NCBI GenBank assembly: GCA_019916065.1 | Contig: CM034241.1 | Location: 7,293,920 to 7,357,919, forward strand | DNA length: 64,000 nucleotides | Origin: Vitellaria paradoxa | Taxonomy: Eukaryota > Streptophyta > Magnoliopsida > Ericales > Sapotaceae | Direction: 5' to 3' | Shown here: positions 45,554-57,010 of the stretch, one piece after another | Numbering within the stretch: position 1 is the stretch's first letter | Layout: each line of letters opens with the position of its first letter | Notes under the pieces: generated by a model | Told to the model about the DNA's origin: nothing | Database searches by the model: none | The model's input: only the letters and a program-made list of their open reading frames with translations | Translations under genes and position numbers: made by a program

Positions 45554-46533
45554 TGAAAGCCCCAAACCACTCACTAGTATCCAAATCAAGCTAAAATAAA
45601 CTGGAACTAAGAAACATCCATAATGAAATTTCAGCTTATAATAATCATCCACCATAAGAACACAAGAATTTGTTAACTAGGGTAAAAACTCCTTAGAACT
45701 CTAAGGAGAAACAACCCTGGATCTTTGAGTGGATCAGCCCAAAAATCTTCACTATATAGAAATGAGGTTACAAGGTACCCAATGAGAGTTTTACAAGTTT
45801 TCCCAACCAAAACCCCTTGATCTACTTGTACATTACACTTCCTAACCTTGCTTGCTAGACAGCTCGCAACTTACCTTAACCCGTGAAGATTCAAACCTTC
45901 AATCCATGAAAAAATTGCTCCTCAATCTGATTCCACACCACAGATATGAGCTTTGAGAAAGATAGATTGATGCCAAAGAAGGAACGAACAACCTTAGATT
46001 TGAACCATCAAGAGCCCAAGGTCATCATCTTAGCTTTTTACAGAAAACAGTAGGAATGAGCTGCGCAGGTCAAAAAGCTTAGAGTTGGGAAAAAAATTTT
46101 TACTTTTTATATCAGATAAGAGGGGGTAAAAGAAGTCATTTAGATTCATTTAAAATTTTTCTGTGCGACAGACAAGAGCAGTTCTTGGGCAAGAGCTTCC
46201 CTACTCATGCTCGCGAGACATGCTGGACACACATTGAATAGAAATTTGGTGTGTTCCAGTTAAAAGAGGAAGCTCACAGGCGCGAACTGCCTTTTTCATG
46301 TTCATGAACCCTACTGTTTACACACTATTAACGACAAACCTACTTTTTCAATAAAAGCAGAGAGAAAGACCAAGAATAGAGCACAGTAACATCCACCTTT
46401 TCAATTGTACTTCTCCTAACTAGACTTTAATGATTCACAAACACTCTTTGGCTTATGTTTGTGAACAATTTCAACAACCTTGTGACATTTTTAGGATACA
46501 CTTACAAACAAAGTGTTTGCTCGGATATTGCCA
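45554..46533 (-). repeat. 5' LTR of copia element 2 (980 bp)
   Basis: Plus-strand ends TGAAAGCCCC...GATATTGCCA. A block of about 43 bp at 45,617-45,660 ('atccataatgaaatttcag' and onward) is absent from the other LTR, where the flanks join directly ('aagaaacacaagaacttg'). Single-base differences are frequent along the pair. Confidence 0.92.
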
Positions 46534-47488
46534 ATTAATGAAACCTATACATACATCAACAATAAATAAGACTGAAACGTGATATAATTCCAACCAATTA
46601 GGGAGAGGTGAAGGGAAATTCAGAACCTGAATCTCGATCTTAATCCCAAACAAGCCCATATACAGACACTCACAACGGCAAAGAAAAGGGGGATCGATCA
46701 GTAGAATAGAAGAAATTGAATATGAGTAGAATAGAAAAAAGAAAATAGATTACTCTTGAATCAATTCAAAACAATAGTTGGTATTATTACTTATGGTGTT
46801 GTTTGATTTGTCAAAAGAAAAAAAAAATAGTCAAAACAATATTAGAAATTAGCGTAAAAGTGTCACTGGGTTGGAGAAAATTGAGAAAAATTGGAGTCTT
46901 ATGGAGTATTTGATTTGAAAAAGAAAAAATTAAAAGTTGGTGATGGTATTTCTTTTGGCCTCATGAGTTAGGCTATCTTTTTTTTTTCAAACCAAATGAA
47001 TGTGGCAAAATTTAAATAAATAAAAGTAATATGCGATAAAATTTAATAAAAAAAAAGTTTTAAAAAATTGATAAATTTTGATAAATTTTAATAAACCAAA
47101 CGGGCCAATGTTAAACAGAACCAAAATCTTGAAGAGTCCAATACTGATATGGCCACCTTCATGGCCTTTTTGCTGATCTGGTTTCATCCAGATTTCAAGA
47201 TTGAAACATTAGGTGTTGTAGGCCTCGCTAATTATAACTCACCGTGTACAGGCCCATCAGCCATGGTTGCCTTTGATAATAACTAGGCGTCAAGGCTAGT
47301 AGTTTCTTATTTGTATTTGATTTAAAAATGTTAACGAGTTTAAAAATATATTTCAATTTAATTTTTAAAAATTTTTAACTTGAGTTTTAATCGAATCGAT
47401 ATCGTGTAACTTAAATTTATTTTCTTTACACAGAATTGAGTTTAACTCAATTGGGTTGGAGTTATAAATTGTATTGAAATTTGATTTA
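46534..47488. other. No gene supported
   Basis: Right flank of copia element 2. 46,796-47,105 has MITE-like texture ('tgttgtttgatttgtcaaaa' to 'ttttaataaaccaaacggg'), with ends that are roughly inverted, but I could not match it to another copy. The frame at 46,987-47,187 has no domain. Confidence 0.4.
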
Positions 47489-47817
47489 GGGGATATTTAG
47501 AGGCACGATTTTTAATAATTTTTAGTATTTTCTGTCAAAACTTATTAGTTGTAATGGTTGGTGTGTTTGGTGAAATAAGTAGTAAGTTTTTAGTAATTCT
47601 TAGCAACTTTTTACAACCTTTAGTAAAATTTTTGGTAATTTTTGGTAATTTTTAATAACTTTTAGCAATTTTTAGTAATTTTTAATAATTTTTAATAATT
47701 TTTGAGTTAAAAAGTTATTGTAGCTAAGCAGAAGTAACAAAAATTAATAGTTTACCAAACACTTAAGAAGTAAAGATTGGTAGTATTTTACTAATTTTTT
47801 TACCTTCAAACAGTATC
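47489..47817 (+). repeat. MITE family F, full copy, TTA target duplication
   Basis: 329 bp between TTA at 47,486-47,488 and TTA at 47,818-47,820. Termini 'ggggatatttagaggca' and, inverted, 'gatactgtttgaaggta'. The interior is made of 'agtaatttttaataattttt'-like units. The reverse complement of 1-214 matches its first two-thirds. Tourist-like by its target duplication. Confidence 0.75.
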
Positions 47818-50139
47818 TTAATTTCATAATGAATAAATTTAACAAAGCCTACTACAGTTCAAGTTAATTTGCTTAACCAAATTTGAAAATAAATTCAAGA
47901 TTTAGGTTCGTTTCGTGTGACGAAAAGCAATGAAAATTAACAAAAAAATATGATTTAGAAAACTCTTTCACATTTGACATGTAATCATCAAATCATATTT
48001 TTTAAAGATAAATAGTGAAACTTTTTAACTTTTATGTCAAGTTTTTGGAGAGAAAAATTGTCCGAACAGTTTTTTTTTTTTCTGTCAAAACAGTTTTATG
48101 TCAAAATTTATTGAAACTAGTTAAAAAATTTTTAAAATTTGTAGAAAATTTTGTTTGGATTTGTAAAATATTATTAGGATTTGTAAAAAATTTATTAGGT
48201 TTGAAAAAAGTTCTTAGAATATGTAACTATATATAAATTTATAAAAATTTTACGAAATGCGAAAATACAAAATATATTAAAAAATTTTAAAAATTTTTTA
48301 ACGTGCCAAACATACCCTTAAAGGGTACATCTTCTGCTTCTGGCTTAGCATTAATTCTCACGTTGCGTACCGTCGATTATTTCTTAGATGGTCAACAGCA
48401 CTTGCCCAAGAGTACGTCATGCCTATCTCATTCAAAACCTCGTTAGAGACAGAATGAGATTTTTCTCAACCATCAAATATAAGAGCGTTTGGAATATTAA
48501 ACAATTAATAAAAATTAATAAAAATTATAATCTCGTTATACAATAAGATAAAGGGTCTGTTTAGAATTCTATCTAAGTTTAACGGATTGACGTTTCCTCG
48601 TAGAAAAAACTTGTCCGTCGTTTCACGTTTCCGTCGATCTTTTCGTGGCTCACGGTTCCATTTTCTTCCCTCGTGGATGTGGGTCAAGATGATAGAAACC
48701 ATGTTGATTTGAAAGAGCTGCATGCGAAGTTGGGCAACTATCCGGCTACTCTAGAAGGCGTTCCATGTCCGTTATGACGGTGTTAAACAAGCAGCACCTA
48801 TTAAAATTATACACGTGGCAAGATCTTAATAGGAATGGAGTGGTAATAATGTGATGTGAATTGACTTTGAGTGGCAGTCCGTTACAGGTAAAAGGACAAC
48901 TGAGGGGTTAAGGGTTGTTTTTTTTTTTTTTGGTAATTAAGAATGATTTTGGACTTAAGAGTTGTTTGTTTCTGCTAAAAATTCAATTACGCAATTTATA
49001 TTATTGTTTCATGACAACGTACGTTTCCATCTTGACTAATCCAACTTGGGACCGTTTTCTATTCAACTGTCAATCAGACCAAGATGTTTTGTTACAATAT
49101 TTCAATGCACATGGCTATACCTAGGGACGGTCAGATTTCAACGTTTGATATCAATTTGCGGTGAAATCACAAACCAATGCTATATCTGTCACTCATCCTA
49201 GAGATGGTAGTGGTGTTAAATTTCAGCTGGAAGCCATTATTAATGAAAATTAGAAAAAGAATGAAGGAATGTCTCAATGATACAGGGAGCAAAGAAATGT
49301 GCGTGGATGCTAAATGTTTGGCAATAAAATTTTTTTTTACTAGAACTGCTCTCCACGTCAACCTAAATTTAGAAGCAAACCTGCCGAGTACAAAGAAAAC
49401 GAAAGCTGTGGCTAGAGAATGGGTTCCTGACCAGAAAATCCTCCGATGATAAACTCAGTGCAGGCTTGAGAAGTATAAGAAATATAAAGCAAAGAGAGAA
49501 GTATTACGTTGACAATAGAGAACATATTTGAATTTTAGAGTTAAGTGTTGTATTTATAGTTTGTCAATATAAATAAATTAATAAGTAAATAATTAGATTA
49601 TAATCATTATGTATCTTGTGTGTATATTAAAGTACGCAATAATCTTTTCTTCTTTAAATGCCTTTCATTTTATATTTAATGCTTCCTATCTTGTATTTAA
49701 TGTGTATGGGCAAAATAGGTGCCTGAATAGACTAAATTTGTCTTATTGGACGTCCAAATGTCATATCTGTCTACTACGTGTAAAGAGATAAACTAATTAA
49801 GTTAACTTTTAAATAATAAATTTAGTTCATTTATTACTATTTTGCATTTATGATTAGAATCACACCAATTTGGTTCCAAAATGAAATGAGACCCAACTTA
49901 AGTCGTCTTTTGATTACTCAGTCCTGCCAAGCACTTTCCCATCATGCTCGACAATGCGCCACGTGTCCAAGATTATTTTTGTATTAACACACACCATCAC
50001 TAATAAGATAGCATCTAACTAACCAAAGAAACGTCAACGCAAACACTGATAGAACTTTTACTAGTGCCAAAAACCATAACCACACCATTAGCTAAAACCA
50101 AGAAATGTTCCTCTGGATCTACCAAACAGTGTGCAAAGA
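47818..50139. other. No gene supported; MITE-like stretch at about 47,910-48,322
   Basis: 47,910-48,322 runs from 'ttcgtttcgtgtgacgaaaa' to 'aacgtgccaaacatacccttaa' and is AT-rich and non-coding, probably another small element. 48,560-48,790 is GC-richer ('ttcctcgtagaaaaaac', 'gttccatgtccgttatgacg') and might be a gene relic. Frames at 48,505-48,723 (minus) and 49,177-49,449 (plus) have no recognised domain. Confidence 0.35.
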
Positions 50140-51330
50140 AATCAGGCTTCAACAGCATATTATTCTAATAAAACAATGTAGCAGACACCTATAGCAAAAA
50201 CAAAATGCAAACGAGCCATAACAACACCCACAATCCGCCACATTGAATAAAACAATCAATTAAATAATCAAATTAGTGCAGCCCAAACCAGAACCGAAGT
50301 ACATAACACAGCTCAAAACCCGCTTCACAACACAACACACCAGCGAAATTGTTGCAATAAACAAATTCCCAAGGTTCCAAAAGTACTAAGAAAATATGTA
50401 TATCAACATAAGGCTCTGAAATAGTCAAAAATTTTTCCACAACAAACAAAGATAAACTCCATAACATCTCTCCAAACCCGCAACAAACCACCAACTACAA
50501 GACAGAACGGCACAGCAAACCACATCACAAAAAGAAACCCACATCAACAAAACCAGCATCACAACAACCAATATCACACAAAGGTACCACCATTAGATAA
50601 GAACCTCCAAAGGCAATCTCCAATTCCCAATAAGGTCCCTATTTTTATCAGAGGTCTTGAATTTTAAACAGCTAAGTATTCTTTCTTTCATCACATTGAG
50701 AACCTTCAAAGAAATTGTATCCACATCTAAGTAGCAATTCTCAAAATATCTTCTATTTCTCTTTTGCCAAAGTAAATAAACTGTACTTACAAGACACAAG
50801 ACACAATTTTACTGAATTTCATTGTAAAGATTTGCTTTTTAGAGGGTTTGAAGCTCAAACCACCCTCTTTAACTAAGTATCATGAGAAATTTGAACATTA
50901 CAAAGACCCATCAATGTATCCTAAATCTTCCTCGTATAAGGACAAGAGGCCAACAAATGATTATGATCTTCATCCTTATGTCTGCAGAAAAAAACAGCTT
51001 GTAGAAGATGTCTTGGCACTTAAATATCTTCTATCAAGCGTGGGCAACTTATTGCGGGTAGCTAACCAAAGGATGAAGGAATGGCGGGGAATGGAGCCCT
51101 TAAACCAGATAAGATGCTTCTAATTCACATGTTAATAATTCTCATTAATGTACTCCCAAGCTCTTCTAATAGAAAAATTAGACAAACCACCATCCCAAAG
51201 AATTGAATCATCTTGACTTCGTGAATCACCTTATAAGATTCATAAACCAAAAGAATATTAGCAAAGCATATGTGAGAGCCTTTAGGAGGAGAAAACTGCG
51301 TAACTTGCTATTATTTTTGGAACCTAATAA
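50140..51330 (-). mobile_element. L1-type LINE, 3' end (ORF2 C-terminus plus 3' UTR)
   Basis: Minus strand at about 51,215-50,860 encodes SILWDGGLSNFSIRRAWEYI, LIWFKGSIPRHSFILWLATR, NKLPTLDR and, in the next frame, CRHKDEDHNHLLASCPYTRK, the zf-RVT zinc region. 50,799-50,600 encodes VYLLWQKRNRRYFENC, the WxxRNxRxF motif, and a stop at 50,593. The following G/T-rich tail to about 50,140 is the 3' UTR. No poly(A) or target duplication was identified. Shared motifs and style suggest the LINE at 28,516-29,601 is a relative. Upstream RT and endonuclease are absent. Confidence 0.85.
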
Positions 51331-54300
51331 ATGATTTTATTTAACAATTTACTTCTTACAACACCTTTAATCACAATACGGCTGAATATTTAGTTAATTA
51401 GATATTATCTCTCAATTTTGCATTCATGAAAGGATGCAGGGAGCAGTGATGGAAAGCATAGAACAACACGTTCTACGGGCTTTTGAATTCTTAAAGAGAC
51501 ATTATAAGGAGCAAACAACTATTATTAGGGATTAGAATCACTCTCATAACAATAGAAAGAGAAAGAAATTTTCTCAATAATATTATTAATCTCTAAAACT
51601 TAACTTCCTTAACCCATATGGCTATACATGTTTAAAAACAAAAGTATTAAATTCAAGAATTTTAATCATGTTGAAATAACTAGAAATTAAAAAAAGAAAA
51701 CAAAAAATACTAAAAAAAAAAAAAACAAATATGACTTATGGTCAAATTTGAATACTAGTATAAAAAAGAAATATGCCAAAATAAATGACGGTAAAAATAA
51801 ATATTCTTAAAAAACAAAATATATTCTAAAAAGATATTTAAAAAGTGAACAAATATTCTAAATTGGTCTTGAATAAAATAAATTTGATGATTAAATATGA
51901 TTTTGTGACAAGTATTTGAAATAAAATAAAAGTATTCTATAATAAAATTTTGCATGGAAGGTGACATGAAAATTGGTTGGAAAGCACTATATATTAGAAA
52001 ATTGGTTGGAAAAACACTATATATTTAGGGGTTAGACTCGCATTTTTAACTTTTGAACCGGAATCAATAATAATATTGGTCAGAGGCTTGAAATCACCAT
52101 GATTATCCACATGAAAAAAATAAATAAATAATGAGAACCTAGCTAGAATTTGAGCACGCACATTGAACTTTTGACCCTCCACACTGGTGGAAGACAATAT
52201 TGACAGTTAGCTGCAAACTAATAAATTTAATTATAACTTCTATATCATATCTAACAGTCCAATAGAAGACTTTTTTTTTTTTTTGGTAAATATGTATAAT
52301 TTAGATTAATAGAGAGAATTTACAAAATTTTAGAAGGTAAACCCTCTTTACAACGGCTAAAAAAAGTTAATTTTTAATTGCAACGCTCCACTTTTTACAT
52401 AACTCTAAGTTAGTAGTTGTATAATTTACCTTTTCACATTGGAATACTTTTCATCTAATCTCATTTTTTACAGCATTTAATATCTACTTGATTGTTGATG
52501 CAAATACTCTTAAGATTCTTTCATTTCTTTCTTCCTATAGATGATAAACTATTACTATCCAGTCCAACTTTCTACTGAAATTGATAAATGACTCTTTACT
52601 AAATTTTTCAGTCATCCACTCTCCGATAGAAGAGTTTGCCCAGAATTCTAAACAATATATTTTAAAATTTATCCTCCATTTGGTAGGAATGATGAAAATG
52701 TGGAATAAATTAAAGAAAAGTAGAGAAGTTAAATATCACTTCCTTTTAAGGATATAAAATTCTCCTCAATACTGTTTAGATAGAGAGAAAGAAATGCTAT
52801 AAAATATGTATATATATTATAATTCAAATTTTGTATAAAATTATTTAAAAAAATAATTGAAATTAATTAAAATATTTTTCCTTCTTTTTCTCTCGTAATT
52901 CATCTCATTTTCTCTCTCCTATTTTCATCCCATTTTGAAAAAAAATAAGACCAGTGCGATTCACATGTTTTCTTTCTCTCTATTTTCCTCCCCTTTTATT
53001 TTCTTTCGCCTTTCTCTGCAAACCAAACAGAGAAATTCAGAATTCTATTTCTTTTTTTTTTCCACTCATTTTCTTTCCTTCCACCTTTCACTCAAACTAG
53101 ATAAACCACATTCTCTACCGTATAGATAAGGCTTTGTTTGTCTACAAGAGAAAAAATATTTTACTTTTATACTTATAAATGTTTTAATTCCATATGACTT
53201 TTTTTACCAAAATTTAACTTTCTTTTTAAAAGTTATAGATTTTAGACTCACATTCGTAATAAAAAAATCAAAAAATTAATGTTCATTTAGATAAAGCTAA
53301 ATTTTTTTCAATTTTATTTATGAACGCAATTAATACGTCTAAAAGTTACTATTGATAAAAAATATATCAAATTTTGGTAAAAAAAAAAATAGTTATATAA
53401 GATGAAAAAATTACAAAAAAAAAGTAAAAAATCAACTTTTATGAAACTATACCAACCCTAAATCAATCAAACAAGGAATAAGTAGATTTAGAGTGCTGAC
53501 ATCATTTGCAATATCATCTTGAGACAAATGAGATCGGAACTGTTGAATTAAAATTTAATTAAAAAATATAAATATTTTTCGACCATGTAACTTTAATCCA
53601 AATGGGCTGGCTCATTTTAGAACAATTACCTGCAAAAGTCAGCTTTAATGCGACATGAATTTTCTATTAATGGTGACTCCTAGGGAAATGCTTTGATTAG
53701 TTGTGGGTTAAACGATGTCAACCATAGATGTACATATGTTACATTCACGTGAAATTCATATAAATTAATATATAGCTAGGGTTAATATCCTACTCACCCT
53801 AGCATTTCCATCTCCTTAACAGTTGGGTCTAGAGTTTTAGACTATTTATATTTCAATAATTTAGTTTAGATGTTACCATGAATATATATCTACATATTGC
53901 CACCTTCATTTCAATATCCAATTAATTACTGCAACTTGGCCGGTTGGATCAGATTTCCTACAAGATCGCAACAGCACTCGAATCGCTTAAGATTTTGTTC
54001 AGGGTAAAAGTTATTTAGAAATATGACCAAATCATAAAAATTATAAATTATAATATGGATATGTATGTCCAGAAGCAAATGCCAAGAATGATTAATACGT
54101 TTAAAATAAATTTTGCTTAATGATTTGACGCAGGTAAGCGTTAGATTTCGTGCGGAAAAAATGAATTGTTACAGATTTGAAATTTTATTAAACCAATCTC
54201 TCTCCTTTAATACCTTATAACGCCGAAATAAAAATTAAAAAAGAAATATATTAAGAATAAGCAATCTCAAAACAAGAAACTAAATAATGTTTTTTTAAAT

Positions 54301-55081
54301 ATAAAATGCTGACATTCTACCCGCAATAATTGAAATTACGCTTCTAAAAGCTCTTTGTACAAAGACGTGAAATAGGTCCGTCTCAAAAAAAATATTCAAA
54401 ATTAAAATTTAATATTCGGCAACAAAAAATCATAACTTAATCAAGATTTACCCACAATCTTTTCCTTTCAAATATTATAAGGCAATCCAATTTGCATCGT
54501 AATTTTTATTAGTCCATTAATCCTCTGTAATCACACGTACACGATTGTAAATGAACTTTTCCATCAATTTGCTGCAATAATGTTGCTTAATTATTTTTCA
54601 GACAATTGTTTTTTTTACCCCGTGTACTTAAAATGAAGATCACTTATACCCTCTTAATTTTAAAAAGCTACTTTTATATCTCTTATATCTCTTGTATTTT
54701 GAATTAAAATAAAATGTTAAAAAGTCCATAAAATATAATAGTTTTAATTCTAAATAAATTTAAAAATTATTTTTATAATCTCTATAATTTATATTATTTA
54801 CACTTACACCTCATAATTATATTTAGTTTTTAATAGATATTTTTATTTTTTTACTTAAAAATTTAATACCTTTTATAATTTCACTTTATAAGAGATACAA
54901 AAGTTACATTTTAAAATTCAGAAATGTGAGTAATTTTTATTTTAAGTGCAAAATTAAAAGAACAATTATTCCACTATTTATCAATTAAGCCACAAATATA
55001 CATAAAAAGTTTTACACCATGGTTATAGAAAACAAATATACAAACATTTAAAAGCCCATATGAATTAATTAAAGAATCTGA
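51331..55081. other. No gene supported in 3.7 kb
   Basis: AT-rich spacer. An imperfect 30-bp tandem ('gaaaattggttggaaa...cactatatat') lies at 51,967-52,025. Pyrimidine-rich DNA at 52,880-53,125 gives a low-complexity frame. 53,630-54,000 is slightly less AT-rich without a frame. Small frames at 51,755-51,967 and 51,994-52,197 have no domain. Confidence 0.45.
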
Positions 55082-55516
55082 TCAATTAAATAGTTGGCTT
55101 TCGAACTCTCTCTCTCTCTCTCTCTCTCTCTGAACAACCACCCCATCTAAAACCAGGGTGCGGATCTTGAACCGTTCAAGCTTGGCCTGGGACAGCTCGA
55201 CGGCAGTCGGATTGAAATTATGCGATGAAGTGGAATAAAAACTTATACCTCTTCCACCGCTGTTTATCCCACCAGGAGGAATTTTCTTGAGGAATTCTGA
55301 TGATGAAAATTTTTCAACCTCATGAAGGAACTTCCTGATCAAAATTCCGCGGCTTTTGGTGTTAACTTTCCCCAAGCAATCAATCAAAATTTGGAGGAGC
55401 TCGTCGACAATTTCTTCTTCTTCCTCTTCCGAATCAACAGTCCCAGAAACTTCACAGCCTCGTTGGGGAAATTGTAGTGACGCAGAACTTGAATGGTTCT
55501 GAGACTTGAAATACAT
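55082..55516 (-). CDS. Uncharacterised plant protein, 144 aa (paralogue B)
   Basis: Single-exon frame, GC-richer than its flanks. It shares two blocks with the gene at 26,714-27,337: EIVDELLQILIDCLGKVNTK followed by SRGILIRKFLHEVE (A: AVDELLLILVEVMEELNTRS, RESLLRKFFSEIE), and ELSQAKLERFKIRTLVLDG (A: ELSQELERFKIKTLDVG). It has a shorter N-terminus than A, an acidic run (SEEEEEEIVDE) before block 1 and a shortened middle. The C-terminus past block 2 is encoded by a (GA)n microsatellite, giving QREREREREFESQLFN, which A lacks. The start at 55,516 is the first Met about 100 bp downstream of a TATA element. No known domain is recognised; function not inferred. The family resemblance is the main evidence that both are real genes. 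Confidence 0.75.
   Translation of the reverse strand: MYFKSQNHSSSASLQFPQRGCEVSGTVDSEEEEEEIVDELLQILIDCLGKVNTKSRGILIRKFLHEVEKFSSSEFLKKIPPGGINSGGRGISFYSTSSHNFNPTAVELSQAKLERFKIRTLVLDGVVVQREREREREFESQLFN
55102..55132. repeat. CT/GA microsatellite inside paralogue B
   Basis: About 14 CT units on the plus strand. On the coding strand it gives alternating Arg-Glu codons close to the stop. A unit gain or loss would shift the last few codons and the stop. Confidence 0.9.
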
Positions 55517-55615
55517 CGGAACAATTATATATGTTAATATGAGCTTTTCTGAGATTTGGAAAGATTGAAGGATTTAGAACTAGTTTTGTGTTTGGATAAT
55601 AAGAACTTTGCCTCG

Positions 55616-55630
55616 CTATATATATACAAA
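55616..55630 (-). promoter_or_regulatory. TATA-like element of paralogue B
   Basis: 'tttgtatatatatag' on the minus strand about 100 bp before the ATG. A W-box-like TTGACA lies just upstream (complement at about 55,636-55,642), and overlapping RY-type 'catgcatgcatgca' lies at 55,650-55,665. Motif significance not tested. Confidence 0.45.
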
Positions 55631-55849
55631 GCAATGTCAACTTGAATACATGCATGCATGCAACTGCGTATGGAAGACTAGTTCTCGCAAAAGAAATTAA
55701 TTGATACGAGTCAAAATGCCGTGTCTCAGCAATCCTTAGTCAATACCTTCCAAAACCTTAGCCAGCTGTATGTGCGTTATGATCAGCCATGCATGGTCTG
55801 TCATGCGCGCACGAAAATATTTTTTCCAAGATAAAGTGATAATTGTTAA

Positions 55850-57010
55850 TGAGGTAAAGTTTTCAAATTTTTAGACATTTTTGCTTGTTTAGTAATTTTT
55901 CTAAATATGTTGTTTAGTAATTGAAGCTAAACCTCTTACAAATTAATCAAGTTTATTGCGAGAAACATGAAAAAAATACTTTCTAACCTTTTCAGAAAAA
56001 TAAGGTGAGAATATCGATTAAAATGAAATTTATATAGCTAATAAGAATTATGTCCATTAAGAGTCTCTGGAGAAGTTTAGAGTATAAATTTGTATTGAAA
56101 ATAGCCTAGGCATAAAAGCACAAATTTTTTTATTCAAGTTGGGATCAAAATGAAATTTATTTACAAATAAGAAACACGTCTAGAGATCTTATTCGACTTT
56201 TTAGGAAGTCAAAATGTGAACCTAAGCTAAAAATACGTCTAAGGGTAAAATAGTTAATTTTCTACTGAGTTTTTAGGAGGTCAAAATTTACTTACGTAAT
56301 ATAAGAATAATTTCAAAAAAATATTTCTTAACCATTTTGAGAATGCCATAAGGTAAATCTAGCCAAAAATGGGAATAGTGGTAAAATGATCATTTTTTTT
56401 GTCCAGTTTCAGACTGAATAAGAAAACTTATAATTAGTAATAAAAAACACATTAAAAAAATATTTCTCATTCTTTGAGAAGCCTAAGATGGAGGCTAAAA
56501 ACGAGGTTGGAAGTAAAATAATAATTTATTAGTTTAAGTTTAAATTGATGCAAATTTTGTTTATATGATAAAAAAGTTTTAAATAATATTTCTTAGGTGG
56601 CATTTGGTTTATTTTTGTATTTTGTATTTTTTGTTTTTGTTTTATGTGTTAAAAATCTTAAAATGAATAAACAGAAAATACTTTATTCTCATTATTTTGA
56701 GGTTTTTCTTATGTTTTGTTAAAAATTCTCAAAATGATTTTTTCTCATTTTTTTTATTTCATGTGTAAACTCATTTTCAGTTTTCGAAAATAAATTTTGA
56801 AAACACAAGTAATCAAAATGATTTTTGAACTGTTTTTCTTATTTTCAAAAGCACAAAATAAAAAATGAGTTCAAAATAGAAAACAGAAAATAAAAACAAA
56901 AAACAAAAAATAGAAAAACAAATCAAATGAGTCCTTAATTTTTTGAAAAGTCCAAGAAGGAAAACCTTGGGGCGAAAGAAAATGTAGGAGTAAAATAATT
57001 AATTTTATAG
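55850..57010. repeat. Degenerate tandem array, unit about 134 bp, split by a MITE
   Basis: The motif 'gtaaaatrrtyaattt' recurs at about 56,247, 56,382, 56,515 and 56,991. Spacings are 135 and 133 bp, and 137 bp once the 339-bp MITE at 56,596-56,934 is removed. Shared inner words include 'aaaaatatttct', 'gagaagcctaagatgg' and 'gaggctaaaaacga' variants. The layout matches the array at 1,270-1,905. Confidence 0.65.
56596..56934 (+). repeat. MITE family D copy 3, TTA target duplication
   Basis: 339 bp between TTA at 56,593-56,595 and TTA at 56,935-56,937. Termini 'ggtggcatttggtttattt' and, inverted, 'ggactcatttgatttgttt'. It lies inside the tandem array, so it is younger than the array. Confidence 0.85.

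Larger units (their letters stand above)
35686..46533 (-). mobile_element. Ty1/copia retrotransposon, element 2, with envelope-like ORF (SIRE/Maximus type)
   Basis: The element is 10.8 kb on the minus strand: LTR (45,554-46,533), primer site, gag, protease, integrase, reverse transcriptase, RNase H, a 1.8-kb spacer, an extra envelope-like ORF, and the second LTR (35,686-36,634). Size, long LTRs and an extra ORF downstream of RNase H match the SIRE/Maximus lineage of plant copia elements (established for soybean SIRE1). All ORFs carry stops or frameshifts. No matching 5-bp target duplication is seen (left 'gtata', right 'attaa'). Confidence 0.93.
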
